A DNA stretch of 64,000 nucleotides from Rhineura floridana (taxonomy: Eukaryota > Chordata > Lepidosauria > Squamata > Rhineuridae). Below the pieces are notes generated by a model that did not search any database, had not been told where the DNA came from, and worked only from the letters and a program-made list of their open reading frames with translations. Position numbers and translations under genes: made by a program. This document shows, one piece after another, positions 1-10,118 of this stretch (its first letter is position 1; each line of letters starts with the position of its first letter). The DNA is taken from the NCBI RefSeq assembly GCF_030035675.1, contig NC_084482.1, forward strand, positions 79,149,120 through 79,213,119. Reading direction: 5' to 3'.

Positions 1-191
1 ATCATTAAGTAATATTTTTGCAATGCATCATAGCAAATGCTGTTGCATAGCAATTATTAGAGAAAGAGAAATCACTGTGGACTGATTTGTTTATTGTGTG
101 TATGACCTTTTTAAGACTTGCTTGTTCATTACTGTTGTACATTTCCTGACTAGAAGCAGGAATGCATAATTCCTAAGGTAGAGGAAAATGC

Positions 192-227
<36 letters not shown>

Positions 228-236
228 TAGATAGAT
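192..236. repeat. (GACA)n/(GATA)n microsatellite
   Basis: About eleven tandem tetranucleotides, mostly GACA with GATA at both ends. It is a simple repeat with no coding meaning. Confidence 0.95.
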
Positions 237-244
237 TAAGCAAA

Positions 245-345
245 GCTTTCATTTGTATGTCAAAGGCTGAAATCCTGTGTATGCTTACTACAGAGTAAGC
301 CTCTTTGAATACAGTGGGGCTTAACTCTAAGTAAATATTTATTAA
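245..345. mobile_element. Degenerate palindromic MITE-like repeat
   Basis: The segment has two facing half-motifs, one of the type 'tactacagagtaagcc' and one of the type 'tggggcttaactctaagta'. This is the layout of a short palindromic repeat that recurs in the window at 19650, 33365, 33880 and 61835. It has no coding potential and its ends are uncertain. Confidence 0.4.
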
Positions 346-739
346 TTACATGTGTACCCGACCTTTCTTCCAAAGAACTTGAGGCAGCAAGCAATCCAGT
401 TTCAACCCAGGATGTCTCTTATCCAGGAACTGATTAGACCTCAAACTGCTTAGCTTTAGCAAATTTGCTGTATCATGTGCCTTCAAACTATAGCCTCAGA
501 TATGGCTCTGGATACACTTGAGTTCCATACGTGTAATGCTATAAATATTTACAAATGGGTGAGTCTCACAGAACTCAATGAGACTTCGCTCCAAATAAAC
601 AATCATAAGATTTGGATACATATTTACTCTATGCATAATATGTAGTGATACTTCCAGTGATCTTGCTGTAACTGAAATTGACTGAATTGGAAAGTTATCT
701 GTTGCTGTTGCTAAGAATGAGCAATGTAGCAGCAGATAA

Positions 740-945
740 CTACTCAGTGAAGGGTCATAGATCAGTGATGGAGCACATGATTTAGATGCAAAAGTTCCCA
801 AGTTAAATCCTTGGCATCTCTAAGTAGGGCTGGGAAAGACTCCTGTTTGAAACCCTGAGCAGTTCAGCATAGCTAAAAGGACCAATGGTATGACTCAGTA
901 TAAGAGAACTTCCTATAATCTTTCCTATGACAGGTCTCCAGCCAT
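740..945 (+). mobile_element. tRNA-Ala-like SINE, degenerate copy
   Basis: The head retains box-A-like 'atcagtgatggagcac' and box-B-like 'aagttaaatccttgg' motifs. The body follows the same order as the better copies at 16887 and 18262: 'ggcatctctaagtagg', then a 'cctgtttgaaaccctg' segment, then 'accaatggtatgactcagtataag'. It would have been transcribed by RNA polymerase III and mobilised by a LINE. This copy is old and has no recognisable TSD. Confidence 0.6.
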
Positions 946-1394
946 TATGCAGACTGTGTCCATTGTATGATTACACCTTGATTACACCTATCTACAGTGC
1001 AGAGGGCACAGGATGTGGTCCAGTATAGATTACTGGGACTGAATGTGCATTATAGCTTATCCAATGAAGACTGATCCTCCAGACTTACGTTAGTGACCAG
1101 GAACATAACACTTTCCCTGATCACTAGCTAAGCTAGCTGTGTGTCATGCTCCAGGGGGTGCCTTCAGGTGCTAGGGTCTCAATCCAAGGAGGTTAAAGTC
1201 TTTTACCAAAACACTTACTCAAGAGAGCAGGGTTCAAAGTGCAGCATAATCTCAACAAGCCAAGGTCAAGGACAGAAAATCAGTCTAGGTGCAGAACATT
1301 ATCCAGAAACAAGGTCGGGACACAGTCTGAATTCAGTATCACAGGGAGTTCAGCAAAGAGCTGAGAAAGCACATCTGAGCAACAAAAAGGTTGG
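946..1394. other. No gene seen
   Basis: The stretch contains an 86-residue open frame at 1141-1401 with no recognisable domain. The wording of the DNA ('caaggtcaaggacag') looks like a repeat internal region, but I cannot assign a family. Confidence 0.4.
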
Positions 1395-2100
1395 TTATTA
1401 AAAATATATAAACTTTTATAGGAAGAAGATTACAATGATATAAATTTTATAAAATTAAAATGGGGAAAAGTATTTAATTTAGTTATACCTGATGAAAAAT
1501 GGAATCATGTATGTGTATATGGGATGAGAAACTGGATTAATGGGGCAATGAAGGGATGTTTCAGACCTTTGTTGGAGGAAAAAGAAACTTTAATCCATAT
1601 ATGGTGGAAATGTAACCAGATCAGGATTTTTTTGGAAAATATCAGATGCTGTGACCAGGAACATAGCACCTTCCAGATGTAATCTGCAACAGATCCCATC
1701 ACAACAATGTTAGATCATATTAACCAGTAGATAAAGAAAAATAAGAGATTTGGCATCTCACTTGTTGATAGCAGCTTGAATAATGGTAGCAAATTCTTCA
1801 GAAATTGACCATTGGTTAACTGTGGAACATCATAGTCATGAACAAAATTACTTGCTTTAAATGGCTTTGGGAAGAAAGAATGCAAATAATTTGAATAGTC
1901 TAAAACTGATGGTCTTGTTATGTATTGGAATTTTTAAAAACATATGAGATTATAACCATAGCTGTTCTTAGTATGATATGATAATATCTGCTTAACAATA
2001 TAAGATTTGATATGTGGTTTGATTTAAGTATGATTTAAGGAATAACTTGGAATTTATATAAATAAAAAAGAAAAAGAAAAAAAGAGGAAGGATGAAGAGG
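1395..2100 (+). mobile_element. 5'-truncated L1 LINE (ORF2 3' end and 3' UTR)
   Basis: Around 1585-1622 one frame reads KETLIHIWWKCNQ, which matches the conserved L1 ORF2 C-terminal pattern (E-x-L-x-H-x-W-W-x-C) downstream of the reverse transcriptase. Just upstream, frames read PDEKWNHVCVYGMRNWING. The copy ends in an A-rich tail with a run of 'aaaag' units near 2065-2095. Frames are broken in several places, so it is a dead fragment. The 3' UTR differs from that of the L1 derivatives at 21784 and 30133, which indicates a different subfamily. Confidence 0.65.
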
Positions 2101-2399
2101 GGGAACTAACACCAAATAAGGATATAGGAAAGCAACAGCAGCAACATAGATATGCGTGGAGCATAATAGTGTTAAGAGAAAGAGGCCAAAATTACAGTAA
2201 CAACTTTGCCTGAGGTAGCATGCATGGATAAGTGTTTGGAGAGTTTGGAGATTTCAAAAGATGAGAGATAGCTGGACAGGGAAGAGATCAGAGAATGAGT
2301 ATTATCTTTCACAAAGTATAGGGGCTAGAAGGGGGTTCTTTTTCTAGGGCTCTATTACTAACAGGAAGGTTATCTTTTGCACCAGGGCACCGGAGTGGT

Positions 2400-2545
2400 G
2401 TGAATTATTCCTTATTATTAAAACAAAATATGTTTTGTTTTTAAGATTTGTAAAGGTTTTTTTTAGTGTTTGATCACTTGTTTGCTGCCTTGGGCTCCCT
2501 TTGAGAGGAAGGCAGGATATTAATTTAATGATAAATTAATCAATG
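2400..2545 (+). mobile_element. L2-type LINE/SINE 3' tail
   Basis: A T-rich stretch is followed by 'ctgccttgggctccctttg' and 'ggcaggatat', then an A/T terminal repeat. This is the 3' end seen in many L2-clade copies of this window. Only the tail is present. Confidence 0.5.
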
Positions 2546-4489
2546 TTATGACAATGGCTATGAAAGGATAGTAGGGGGGAAGAGAGTTTCATTTACCTTT
2601 TACATTAAACAAGGCAGTTGATCTGGACTCCCACCAACCACCAGAGTGACAGAAGCCTAGCTCCATTGGCATTGATCTCCACCTTCTGCCTGCCAAATGT
2701 GTGAGCAGAAAGCCCCCAAACAGGTGTTTTGAGGGTGAGATGGAGCAGGGTGGAGCCAGTCCAGGATCTGATGGATACTGAGACGGCCTCACTGCCATCG
2801 CCCGCTGGCATCAGGCCCCATCCATGCTGAATCCCTACACCAGCATGGAGCTGGTGGATGCAGTGGTGACTCTACCACAGTGGAAATAAGTTTAGTACAT
2901 ACATGTTTTACTTTTTCATTGCTGAAGCCCATGGGACTTACAAATGCTTAATTTGGGCCACATTGTGCCCACTATTAATAAAATGCATTAAACTGTTTTT
3001 GCACAAGCAGTTTTGAGTGTGCTGTCCTGTTTTGCACCAGTTATATAATTTTATGGTGGGTTAGATTTGTGGCAATTAATATTATTTGTTATAATCTTAA
3101 AACATTTTAATGGGTATCCAATTATTTACTATGTGATCATGTATTTTTCTCCTTTTTTCTTTGTATTTGTTGAATGAATTCAAAAAGGAGTGTCTGTTGT
3201 GTAAAAGTCAAGGATTTATATATTATTTTATAGACACCTCCTCAGTTGAACAGCGCATAACTCAAAATATGCAGAACAATAAATATTTTATTTATTGGCT
3301 TTTTTCCCCAGTGCTGCTCTGAAGTTACAGTGAAAGGTAGTGATGGAGAAGGAATAATTTTTAAGTGGATTTACACAAAATGTGGTAGTTCTAACTGAGC
3401 TTTGCCTGCATCTTACTACCTCTTGTCTCAGGTGTCCACTTATGTCTGAGCTGCTCATGCACCTTTTTTTAAAAAAAAAACCCTAATTATTAATAGTAAT
3501 TAATAGTATAGATATGCCATATATGAAAGAGCCAAATGCCATGCTATACTATATTTCTGCAGCATGATTTTATAAGTCTTAAAACATCATTATTTTTGTA
3601 CAGTTATATGGATTATTGCATTATCTTTTTATGTGCTGGTTACTACTGGAATGTATATGTGTGTAATACGTGCATAATATACATACAACAATGCATATAA
3701 TAATGTGAGAATTGTTCATATTTTTAGCAGGGAGGGAATAACTCGCTTCTCATAAAAATCAATCAGGGAGATCAAGAACTTGAATCATTCGAAAGCATTA
3801 TGGGATGGCAGAGGATGGCTGCCTCCACAAAAAATGACACATGCTGCCATAATGTTGCATTGGGGGCTGTGGAATGGCCACTGCCATGATTTTGGTGGAC
3901 GCCATCTCTCTCTCCCCCACCCCACCCCACAGTAATGATCAGGAATGAGCCAGTTCTTGGGGCACTGAGTCCAAATCCAAGATGGTTCTTAAAAATGTTC
4001 AGCCTCTGGAAAACCATGAAAAATAAATAAATAAAAGGGAGTTAAAGTAGTCACCAGCAGTGCGTTGTTCTCAGCTTCTGCCTATGGATGCCAAGCGCTA
4101 AAGCCAGGCCTGCTGTGGAGTTTAGAGATACTTTTGGTAATTACAGTAAATCTGACCATGTGGAGATTGCTGCATGTGGCAAGAAGTTCATGTGAAGCAA
4201 TTTGCCATCTAGAATCTCCAAGCTTCACCATGTCACTAACAATCCTCCTACCACCACTCCTATACATTTGTATTGTAGTTCTGCACCAGAAAGAATATTT
4301 GGTTCAGAGCCTGGTTCAATGCTTTGAAAAACAGCCCACTATGGTCCAAAGCACTTTGAGGCTATGCTATTCAGGCTAAATCTGTTCTCTATCTTACCTA
4401 TTCACTGCTTTGAGAAAATTTAAAAATATGCATTAACATTTTCCCCCTTTTGTCAGAAGTGGATGAACTTTGTAGACATAGTAACTTCT
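2546..4489. other. No gene seen
   Basis: AT-rich sequence with short open frames only, the longest being 81 residues at 3772-4017 on the minus strand and 104 residues at 4065-4379. Neither has a recognisable motif or a codon pattern that stands out. A poly-A run lies at about 3468-3480. Confidence 0.5.
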
Positions 4490-4511
4490 GCCTGCCTGCC
4501 TGCCTGCCTGC
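4490..4511. repeat. (TGCC)n microsatellite
   Basis: Five to six perfect TGCC tetranucleotides in tandem. Confidence 0.9.
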
Positions 4512-4909
4512 TCTGACTTTTCCCTGATCAAGAGGGACTGCTATTCCTTGCACAGGTGCTCTCTAAGACTAGTGGTGGTTTAGTGCCTTGGAACCTTACT
4601 CCTGCTCAGCTGCTTCCTGCAATGCAGACAAGTGGCATATAGCTGGGATCTGCTGCTAACTCAGTGATCCCAGACCATGCCGTACTACTTCTGTGGGGAC
4701 ACAGAACCTCTGCCTTCATTCTGGGGGGCCACCATAGGGGTGATATTAGAGGGGGAAACCCTTGGTACAAGAGACTATACCTGTTGTGCCCACCAGTGGA
4801 ATACTGCTGTCTCTTTTGTGGAGGTTCTGAGGCTGGTGAAGTGATCCTCCTCCGCACCTAAACTGGCCACCATCACCTCTCAAACATCCTCATCTTTTGT
4901 TTCTATGTT

Positions 4910-5128
4910 TAACATTTATTTTATTTATTTATTTAAAAATATTTCTATCCTGCCTTTCTACCCTATAATAGGGCAATCAGGGCGGCTTACAAAAATAAAA
5001 TCAAGCACATACATAATAAAATTGTAAACAATAAAATCACAAAAACATTAAAATAAATTAAAATACATAAAATACAATTAAAATACAATACATACATACA
5101 TACATACATACACACACATATATATAAC
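4910..5128 (-). mobile_element. L2-type LINE 3' tail with (ACAT)n
   Basis: Read on the minus strand, this is the 3' UTR end of an L2-clade LINE: an A/T-rich UTR, then the complement of 'cagggcggcttacaaa' and 'tatcctgcctttctacc', then a TTTA-type terminal microsatellite at 4915-4935. A (CATA)n run sits at its upstream side at 5090-5125. No ORF2 codons remain. Confidence 0.6.
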
Positions 5129-5908
5129 ATAACAAAATGACCTCCTCTGGAGCTTCAGTCAGAGGAGCTTCTGGCACAGCTATGTGCTGCCTTCACAGGA
5201 AAGAGAGCCCTTCTCTGGGCACACCTCCCTTGCCCACTGCTTACTTCAGTGGAGGCCCCTCATTAAGGGCAGGTGGGGCACTGCCCACCCTAACCACCCT
5301 AAACCTTCAAACATATAGCCCAGTCCCTTCTTTGTTCCTTACATTCATATTCAATAATTACCTCACATTTAGAGTCACTCTGGAATTGTTTCTGTCCATC
5401 TTCTGTTCTGGCCAATCATTTCCAGAGAGCACACTCGATCAAAATCAAAATCATTGCTATGGCACACACACACACACATGCACCGTCTCCAGGGTTAAAA
5501 TTCTAGTAGGAGGGCTTAGGGAGGGCACAGGTGCCCTCAGCACCTCCAGAACCTCCACTTTGATTTTATTTCCCATAGAATAAACTCTAACCAATCAGAA
5601 GGAGTCCCTCAGAAATGCATTGGAAGTTCCACAGCATTAGGGCAAGACTATGAAGAGCCTCCCCAATGCATTTCAATCTGCGCCAATCAGATGCACGTAT
5701 TTGCAATCTGCATTGGCTCCTCTCTGAGTTTGCGTTGCTATTCCCTCACTTTTGCAAGTGACAGTCGAAAGCAGCAGGAAGCACAATTCTTTCTCTTTGA
5801 AAGCAGCAGCAACATTTCTGTGAGTTCAGTTCATTATTTGATTGTGCAGAGCAGGTGGGTGAGTACATGGGGAGCAAGGGAAAAAAACACAAGAGTGGTG
5901 TGCAGGGG
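5129..5908. other. No gene seen; possible old repeat
   Basis: The longest frame, 148 residues at 5137-5583, shows no known domain and runs through a (CA)n tract at 5463-5478. Repeated 'ccaatcag' and 'aatgcatt' words at 5590-5700 suggest a decayed repeat, but I cannot name it. Confidence 0.4.
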
Positions 5909-6135
5909 TATGCTTTGGTCCTGGTGGACCTTTTGTTGACTGTTGAAGGGGGAGAGAGAGGAGGAGGATGGCAGTAATAGGGGGATAGGTTTTGGCCCCA
6001 GCCCTGATGGGCCTTTTGCTGACTCTTAGAGGGAGAGGAGGAGGTGGAAGAGGATGGCAGTGGCGAGGGATAAGCTTTGGCCCTAATTGGCCCTTTGCTG
6101 GCTGTTGGAGAGGGAGGGAGAGGAGGAGGCGGGAA
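5909..6135 (+). repeat. ~83 bp purine-rich minisatellite, about 2.7 units
   Basis: Three successive units start near 5909, 5987 and 6072. Each contains a 'ctttggycc' core, a 'ggnccttttgctgactgtt' segment and a G/A-rich arm with 'gaggaggatggcagt'. Open frames of 123-175 residues across it on the minus strand are products of the low-complexity repeat and are not genes. Confidence 0.7.
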
Positions 6136-6160
6136 AAGCAGGACCCAGATGGATTGCTGT

Positions 6161-6230
6161 CTCTGTGTGTGTGTGTGTGTGTGTGATTGTTTTTCATTCA
6201 AGATGTAGCTGAAAAAAAAGAGTGGCCACT

Positions 6231-6258
<28 letters not shown>
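6161..6258. repeat. Two (TG)n microsatellites
   Basis: TG dinucleotide runs at 6161-6184 and 6229-6258, separated by 44 bp. A related TG/CG run lies at 6637-6660. Confidence 0.9.
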
Positions 6259-6261
<3 letters not shown>

Positions 6262-6772
6262 GGTGGGGTTCACTGCCTAGTTCTGATCCACTTGTATTCC
6301 GATAGTCCATCATTCAATCCCGATCCACCACTTTTTTTTTGTTCCCTCTTGCATTTGCACATGCCGATTCTATCCGCTGTTTGTTTTTGGTGAGCAAATA
6401 TATATATGTAATTTTAACATAAATGCTTATGTAGGAAGTTAATGGATAACAGTGACTGTAATTACAAAGATAATTGCGTAAAATTTTGGGGGGGAATTCA
6501 GCAGGAAAAAGCCATGCCGATTACAGCTGTGGCCCACCACAAGAATTCAGAACTGGTCCGAAAAGACAGCAGACTGTTGGATTCAGTCAAAATCCTGTAC
6601 TAAGTCTGATTTTGTGGATATTCTCCCCCATCCCATGTGTGTGCGTGTGTGTGTGCGGGTGGGCAGGCAGGAGAGAGTAGTTTAAAGGAGTTTATAATAT
6701 TGTTCATGGCTGAGTGGGGATCTTCCAGATCCTAGTTCAATGCTCTAACGATTACATTTACACATATATAAA

Positions 6773-8070
6773 TTCACTAATAGGCAAAAAAAGTTGCAGT
6801 TAAAGAACATACCTATAACCCACAGATATTTCTATCCAACTTTAAAAAGCAGGGAAATTGGGCAGCTATAGTGAATGCACCAGGGAAGCAGGAGACCTGA
6901 CCTCCTCTCTGAGATATTGTACTGCCCTACAAATTGGTCAAAATGCAAACACCATTTGGGTTGGTCTTTCACAGTCCAATCCACTTCCTGTGTAGCTTGG
7001 AAGAATTTGGTAACATGTGCCTCTGAGCATATGGTGAGTGGTGGCAACACCTGCCATCTCCAAAAATGGAGAATTATATTTTTGTATGTTTGTTGGTGTT
7101 CTTACTTTGCTTCTTTCCTGTGTTACTAATGTTTCTACAGAAATCTAATCTAGAAAATGTTATTTCCCTCATTATTTATCTTAGAAATCTGTGTCAAATT
7201 TATTTTTATTAATTTCAAAGCCTTTTTATTGGTCAATGTCATATGATGGTGAAGACAGCCTTTTGTGTTCTATTTCTATCTTGGGTGCATTAACAGTTGA
7301 ATCTGAAACTGCAGTTTGATGTAAAATCAGACTGATTCCAATATGTTGCTCCTTCAGCAATGACTGTAGCTGTTCGAAAAAAGAGGATGCATGTTTTCAG
7401 CCTGCTATGTTTAAACCACTTCATTTAAGGCAAGGTGGGCACAGTCAATTAAGAACATAGAGCACACCTAGAATTTTACTAGAATATATTTCACCTCCCT
7501 CTGTTTTATCTTGTGCAAATTGAGACACTCCTGATGTCCACTGGAGACTATTCTGCAGAATAGTCAGTGTCTTTATTCCACAATTATTTTTGTAGTATTT
7601 TTAGTGTACATTCTGCAAAGTGCTGCTGTAGTTCACAGAAATAGAAGCAAAAGAAAATGATTTCCTATGGGAAACCTCACTAAAATTTCGAAGTAAATCA
7701 GACATACTTAAAGTGAACATCTGAACTATATCAACTGTCTTAATAATGTTGCTTCCTCCCTGCTAAAACAAGATCAGCAGAGCACATGTCTTGTTTCTCT
7801 TATTTGGGCTGATTGCAGGTGTTGCCACCACTCACCATATGCTCAGAGGCACATGTTACCAAATACTTCCAAGCTACACAGGAAGTGGCTTGGACTGTGA
7901 AAGACAAATTTGTAGGGCAGTCCAATTTCTCAGAAAGGAGGTCAGGTCTCCTGCTCCCCTGGTGCATTCACTATAGCTGTCCAATTTCCCTGCTTTTTAA
8001 AGTTGGATATAAATATCTGTGGGCTATAGGTACATTCTTAAACCGCAAGGGTTTTTTGCCTATTAGTGAA
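6773..8070. mobile_element. Foldback element with long terminal inverted repeats
   Basis: The ends 6773-7064 and 7815-8070 are inverted repeats of each other. They start 'ttcactaataggcaaaa' and share further blocks such as 'cacagatatttctatcc', 'agggaaattgggcagc' and 'ggtgagtggtggcaacac'. The right arm lacks about 35 bp present in the left arm. The 750 bp between the arms is AT-rich and non-coding. The copy at 39149-40474 has the same design. The class is unknown; no flanking TSD is evident. Confidence 0.75.
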
Positions 8071-8130
8071 TTTCTCTGCTTTTTAATTCGGGAGGTAAGA
8101 AATGGGATCCTGTCCAAGTTTGCTGAGAAT

Positions 8131-8905
8131 GGATTGATCATTTGCATGCTTACTGAGTTTAGTGGGATTTACTCCCCTGCAATCATGCTTAGGATATGTG
8201 AAACTGACAAGGGGCTGGGGAGGGGAAAAGGAGGAGGGAGGGGAAAAGGAGGAGGGAGGGGAGGAAAGGGCAGAGGAGAGGACTGGGATGGGAGCAGGCT
8301 GGAAGGGGAGGGGAGGAGAAGGACAGGTTTGATCATTTGCATGTTTGTTGAGTTCAGTGGGATTTATTCCCGTGCAATCATGCTTAGGATAAGTAAAACT
8401 GACCGGGGGGGGAGGGAGGGAGGGTTTGAGGGGGCAGGGGAGGAGGAAGAAGTAAGAGGGGAGGGGAGAAGGAAGGGGTAGGAGAGGAGAAGAAGGGCAA
8501 AGGTAGGTCTGATCATTTGCATGCTTATTGAGTTCAATGGGATTTACTGCAATGCAATCATGGTTAGGATAGGTAAAACTGACCATGGTGGGGAAGGGGA
8601 AGAGAAAGGAGCGGATTGGAGGGGACGAAGGGGGAGAGGAGGGCAGGCTTGATCATTTGCATTCTTATCGAGTTCAATGGTATTTACTCCCATGCAATCA
8701 TGCTTAAGATAGGTAAAACTGACCATGGGGAGGAGGAAAGGGAGGGGGAGGAGAGGGAAGGGGGATTGGAAGGGGATGGGAATTGGGAGGGAGCGGCAAA
8801 AGAAGGGGCAAGAAGGAGGGGATAGGAGGGAAGAGAAGAGAGGGTGGGTTTGATCATTTGCATACTTTTTGAGTTCAATGGGATTTATTTCTGTGCACTC
8901 ATGTT
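8131..8905 (+). repeat. Purine-rich satellite-like array, 5 units of 140-200 bp
   Basis: Each unit opens with 'gatcatttgcatgcttattg', followed by an 'agttcaatgggatttactcc' block and a 'caatcatgcttaggat' block. It then carries a G/A-only arm of variable length. Unit starts are near 8135, 8331, 8511, 8651 and 8852. The octamer ATTTGCAT is kept in all five units. The strong purine strand bias explains the long open frames here (8083-8586 minus, 7813-8481 plus), which are not genes. Confidence 0.85.
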
Positions 8906-8910
8906 TGAAA

Positions 8911-9101
8911 ATGGAAATGGACTGCCTTCAAGTTGATCCTGTGTTATGGTGACACTATGAATAGGGTTTTCATGGTAAAGAGGTGGTTCTACCATTGCCT
9001 TCCTCTGAGGCTGAGAGGCAGTGACTGGTCCAAGGTCACCCAGTGAGTTTCATGACTGTTTGGGGATTTGAACCCTGGTCTCCCAGGTTGTAGTCCAACA
9101 C
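8911..9101 (-). mobile_element. Sauria SINE
   Basis: On the minus strand the order is a tRNA-like head with box-B-like 'gggttcaaatcccc', then 'tgaccttgg' and 'cagtcactgcctctcagcct', then a Bov-B-like 3' end near 'caacttgaaggcagtcc'. It is inserted in the last unit of the tandem array, at the same site as the SINE at 38399-38582 in the other composite copy. Confidence 0.8.
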
Positions 9102-9298
9102 TGACCCGGGGAAGGGTCAGGGAGGGTGGGAGGAAGGGGAGAGAGGAGTTTGGGTGGGTGGGCAGAGGGGAAGCCCCTTTCCTTTCCAAAAGGAAGACAT
9201 TGTGAACAGTATCATTCTTTTTCAGGGTTTCCCCCACCTTTTTATTCTACAGCAGGCACTTGTAGCCTCCCACCCAAATTTAAAGCAAAGCTGTCCCT

Positions 9299-9586
9299 GG
9301 CCACATCCACACCAGGCCTTTATTTCACTTTGGACAGTCATGGCTTCTCTCAAAGAATCCTGGGAAGTGTAGCTAGCGAAGGGTGCTGAGAGTTGCTAGG
9401 AAATGCCCTGTTTCCCTGACAGACCTTCAGTCAGAGTGGCTAACTGTTAAACCATTCTGGCCACTGGAGCTCTGTCAGTGGAATAGGAGTCTCCTCTCAG
9501 CACCCTTCACAAACTACACTTCCCAGGATCTTTGGGGGCAGTCATAACTGTCTCAAGTGAAATCAAATCTGGTGTGGCTGTGGGCT
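9299..9586. mobile_element. Palindromic MITE (hAT-like ends region)
   Basis: The two halves mirror each other. The left half has 'cacaccaggcctttatttca' and 'aatcctgggaagtgtag'; the right half has 'aaactacacttcccaggatc' and 'tgaaatcaaatctggtgtgg'. The centre carries 'ctctgtcagtgg'. Related MITEs occur at 17500, 23890 and 37620. It is carried inside the composite repeat. Confidence 0.65.
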
Positions 9587-10118
9587 TCTGATTAGGCAAA
9601 CCCAGCAGCTGTGAGTCTGGCTTTTAGAACACTTATAGTTGGTTCTTACTGAGCATGTCCGACATTATCATTCAGTTCAATGCAAAATTTATTAAATTAA
9701 TTAAAAATCAGCCAGGCATTTTTTTTTTTACTTTTAAACCGCAGAAGATGAAGGTCAGAGTATGGGGCAAGGTCAGTAAGAGGATGACAGGTACTCTATG
9801 AACATGGCTGATTTTTAATGAATTTCAACAGATTATGAGAACTCTGACAGAAGAAAGTCCAAAAGGGATCTGGGGTTTCTCCCCCTCTTTGTAGACTTTA
9901 AATTCTCTATTCTGTCTGACTGTTTTGTGTATCACCATGAAAATTCAGAGGGTTGTTAAGTAAGCGTTTTTCAGTTGAGGACTATACGTTTTGTAAGGTT
10001 TTGTTTTGAAACGAGGGGAAGGATCAGAATGGCATGGGGGGTATTTTCAATTTAACATTGCGGAATGTGAAAAATCCACACTGGCTATAGTGTATAGCCA
10101 CTCACGTGGCAGTATAAT

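Larger units (their letters stand above)
6773..10118 (+). mobile_element. 3.3 kb composite repeat, left copy
   Basis: This block is matched, in inverted orientation and in the same internal order, by 37086-40474. The order is: a foldback element (6773-8070), a 'ttctctgctttttaattc' linker, a purine-rich tandem array (8131-8905), a Sauria SINE (8911-9101), a purine-rich arm, a palindromic MITE (9299-9586), and a unique ~530 bp segment ending near 'cactcacgtggcagtataat'. The outer left boundary falls exactly at the foldback end 'ttcactaataggc' in both copies, which argues for mobile-element insertion over random segmental duplication. No transposase or replicase frame is visible, so it is presumably non-autonomous. 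The family is not recognised. No clear TSD was found. Confidence 0.7.

Noticed and set aside
1141-1401. 86-residue frame
   Set aside because: No domain; the DNA wording looks like a decayed repeat and the frame runs into an L1 remnant.
5746-6273. 175- and 123-residue minus-strand frames
   Set aside because: They translate the 83 bp minisatellite and TG repeats (His-Thr runs) and are artefacts of repetition.
8083-8586. Long open frames (up to 222 residues) over the purine-rich array, and the equivalents at 38015-39163
   Set aside because: They are low-complexity Gly/Glu/Lys or Pro/Ser/Leu frames produced by G/A-only DNA that rarely makes stop codons on one strand; the repeated 'domain' is just the tandem unit.
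8131-8905. CRISPR-like regular spacing of a ~60 bp repeat
   Set aside because: Units are diverged, spacing varies from 140 to 200 bp, the 'spacers' are low-complexity purine tracts, and the genome is vertebrate.
6773-10118. Composite repeat as a Polinton or other large virus-like element
   Set aside because: No polymerase, integrase or capsid-like frame and the size is too small; the long inverted arms enclose only part of the unit.
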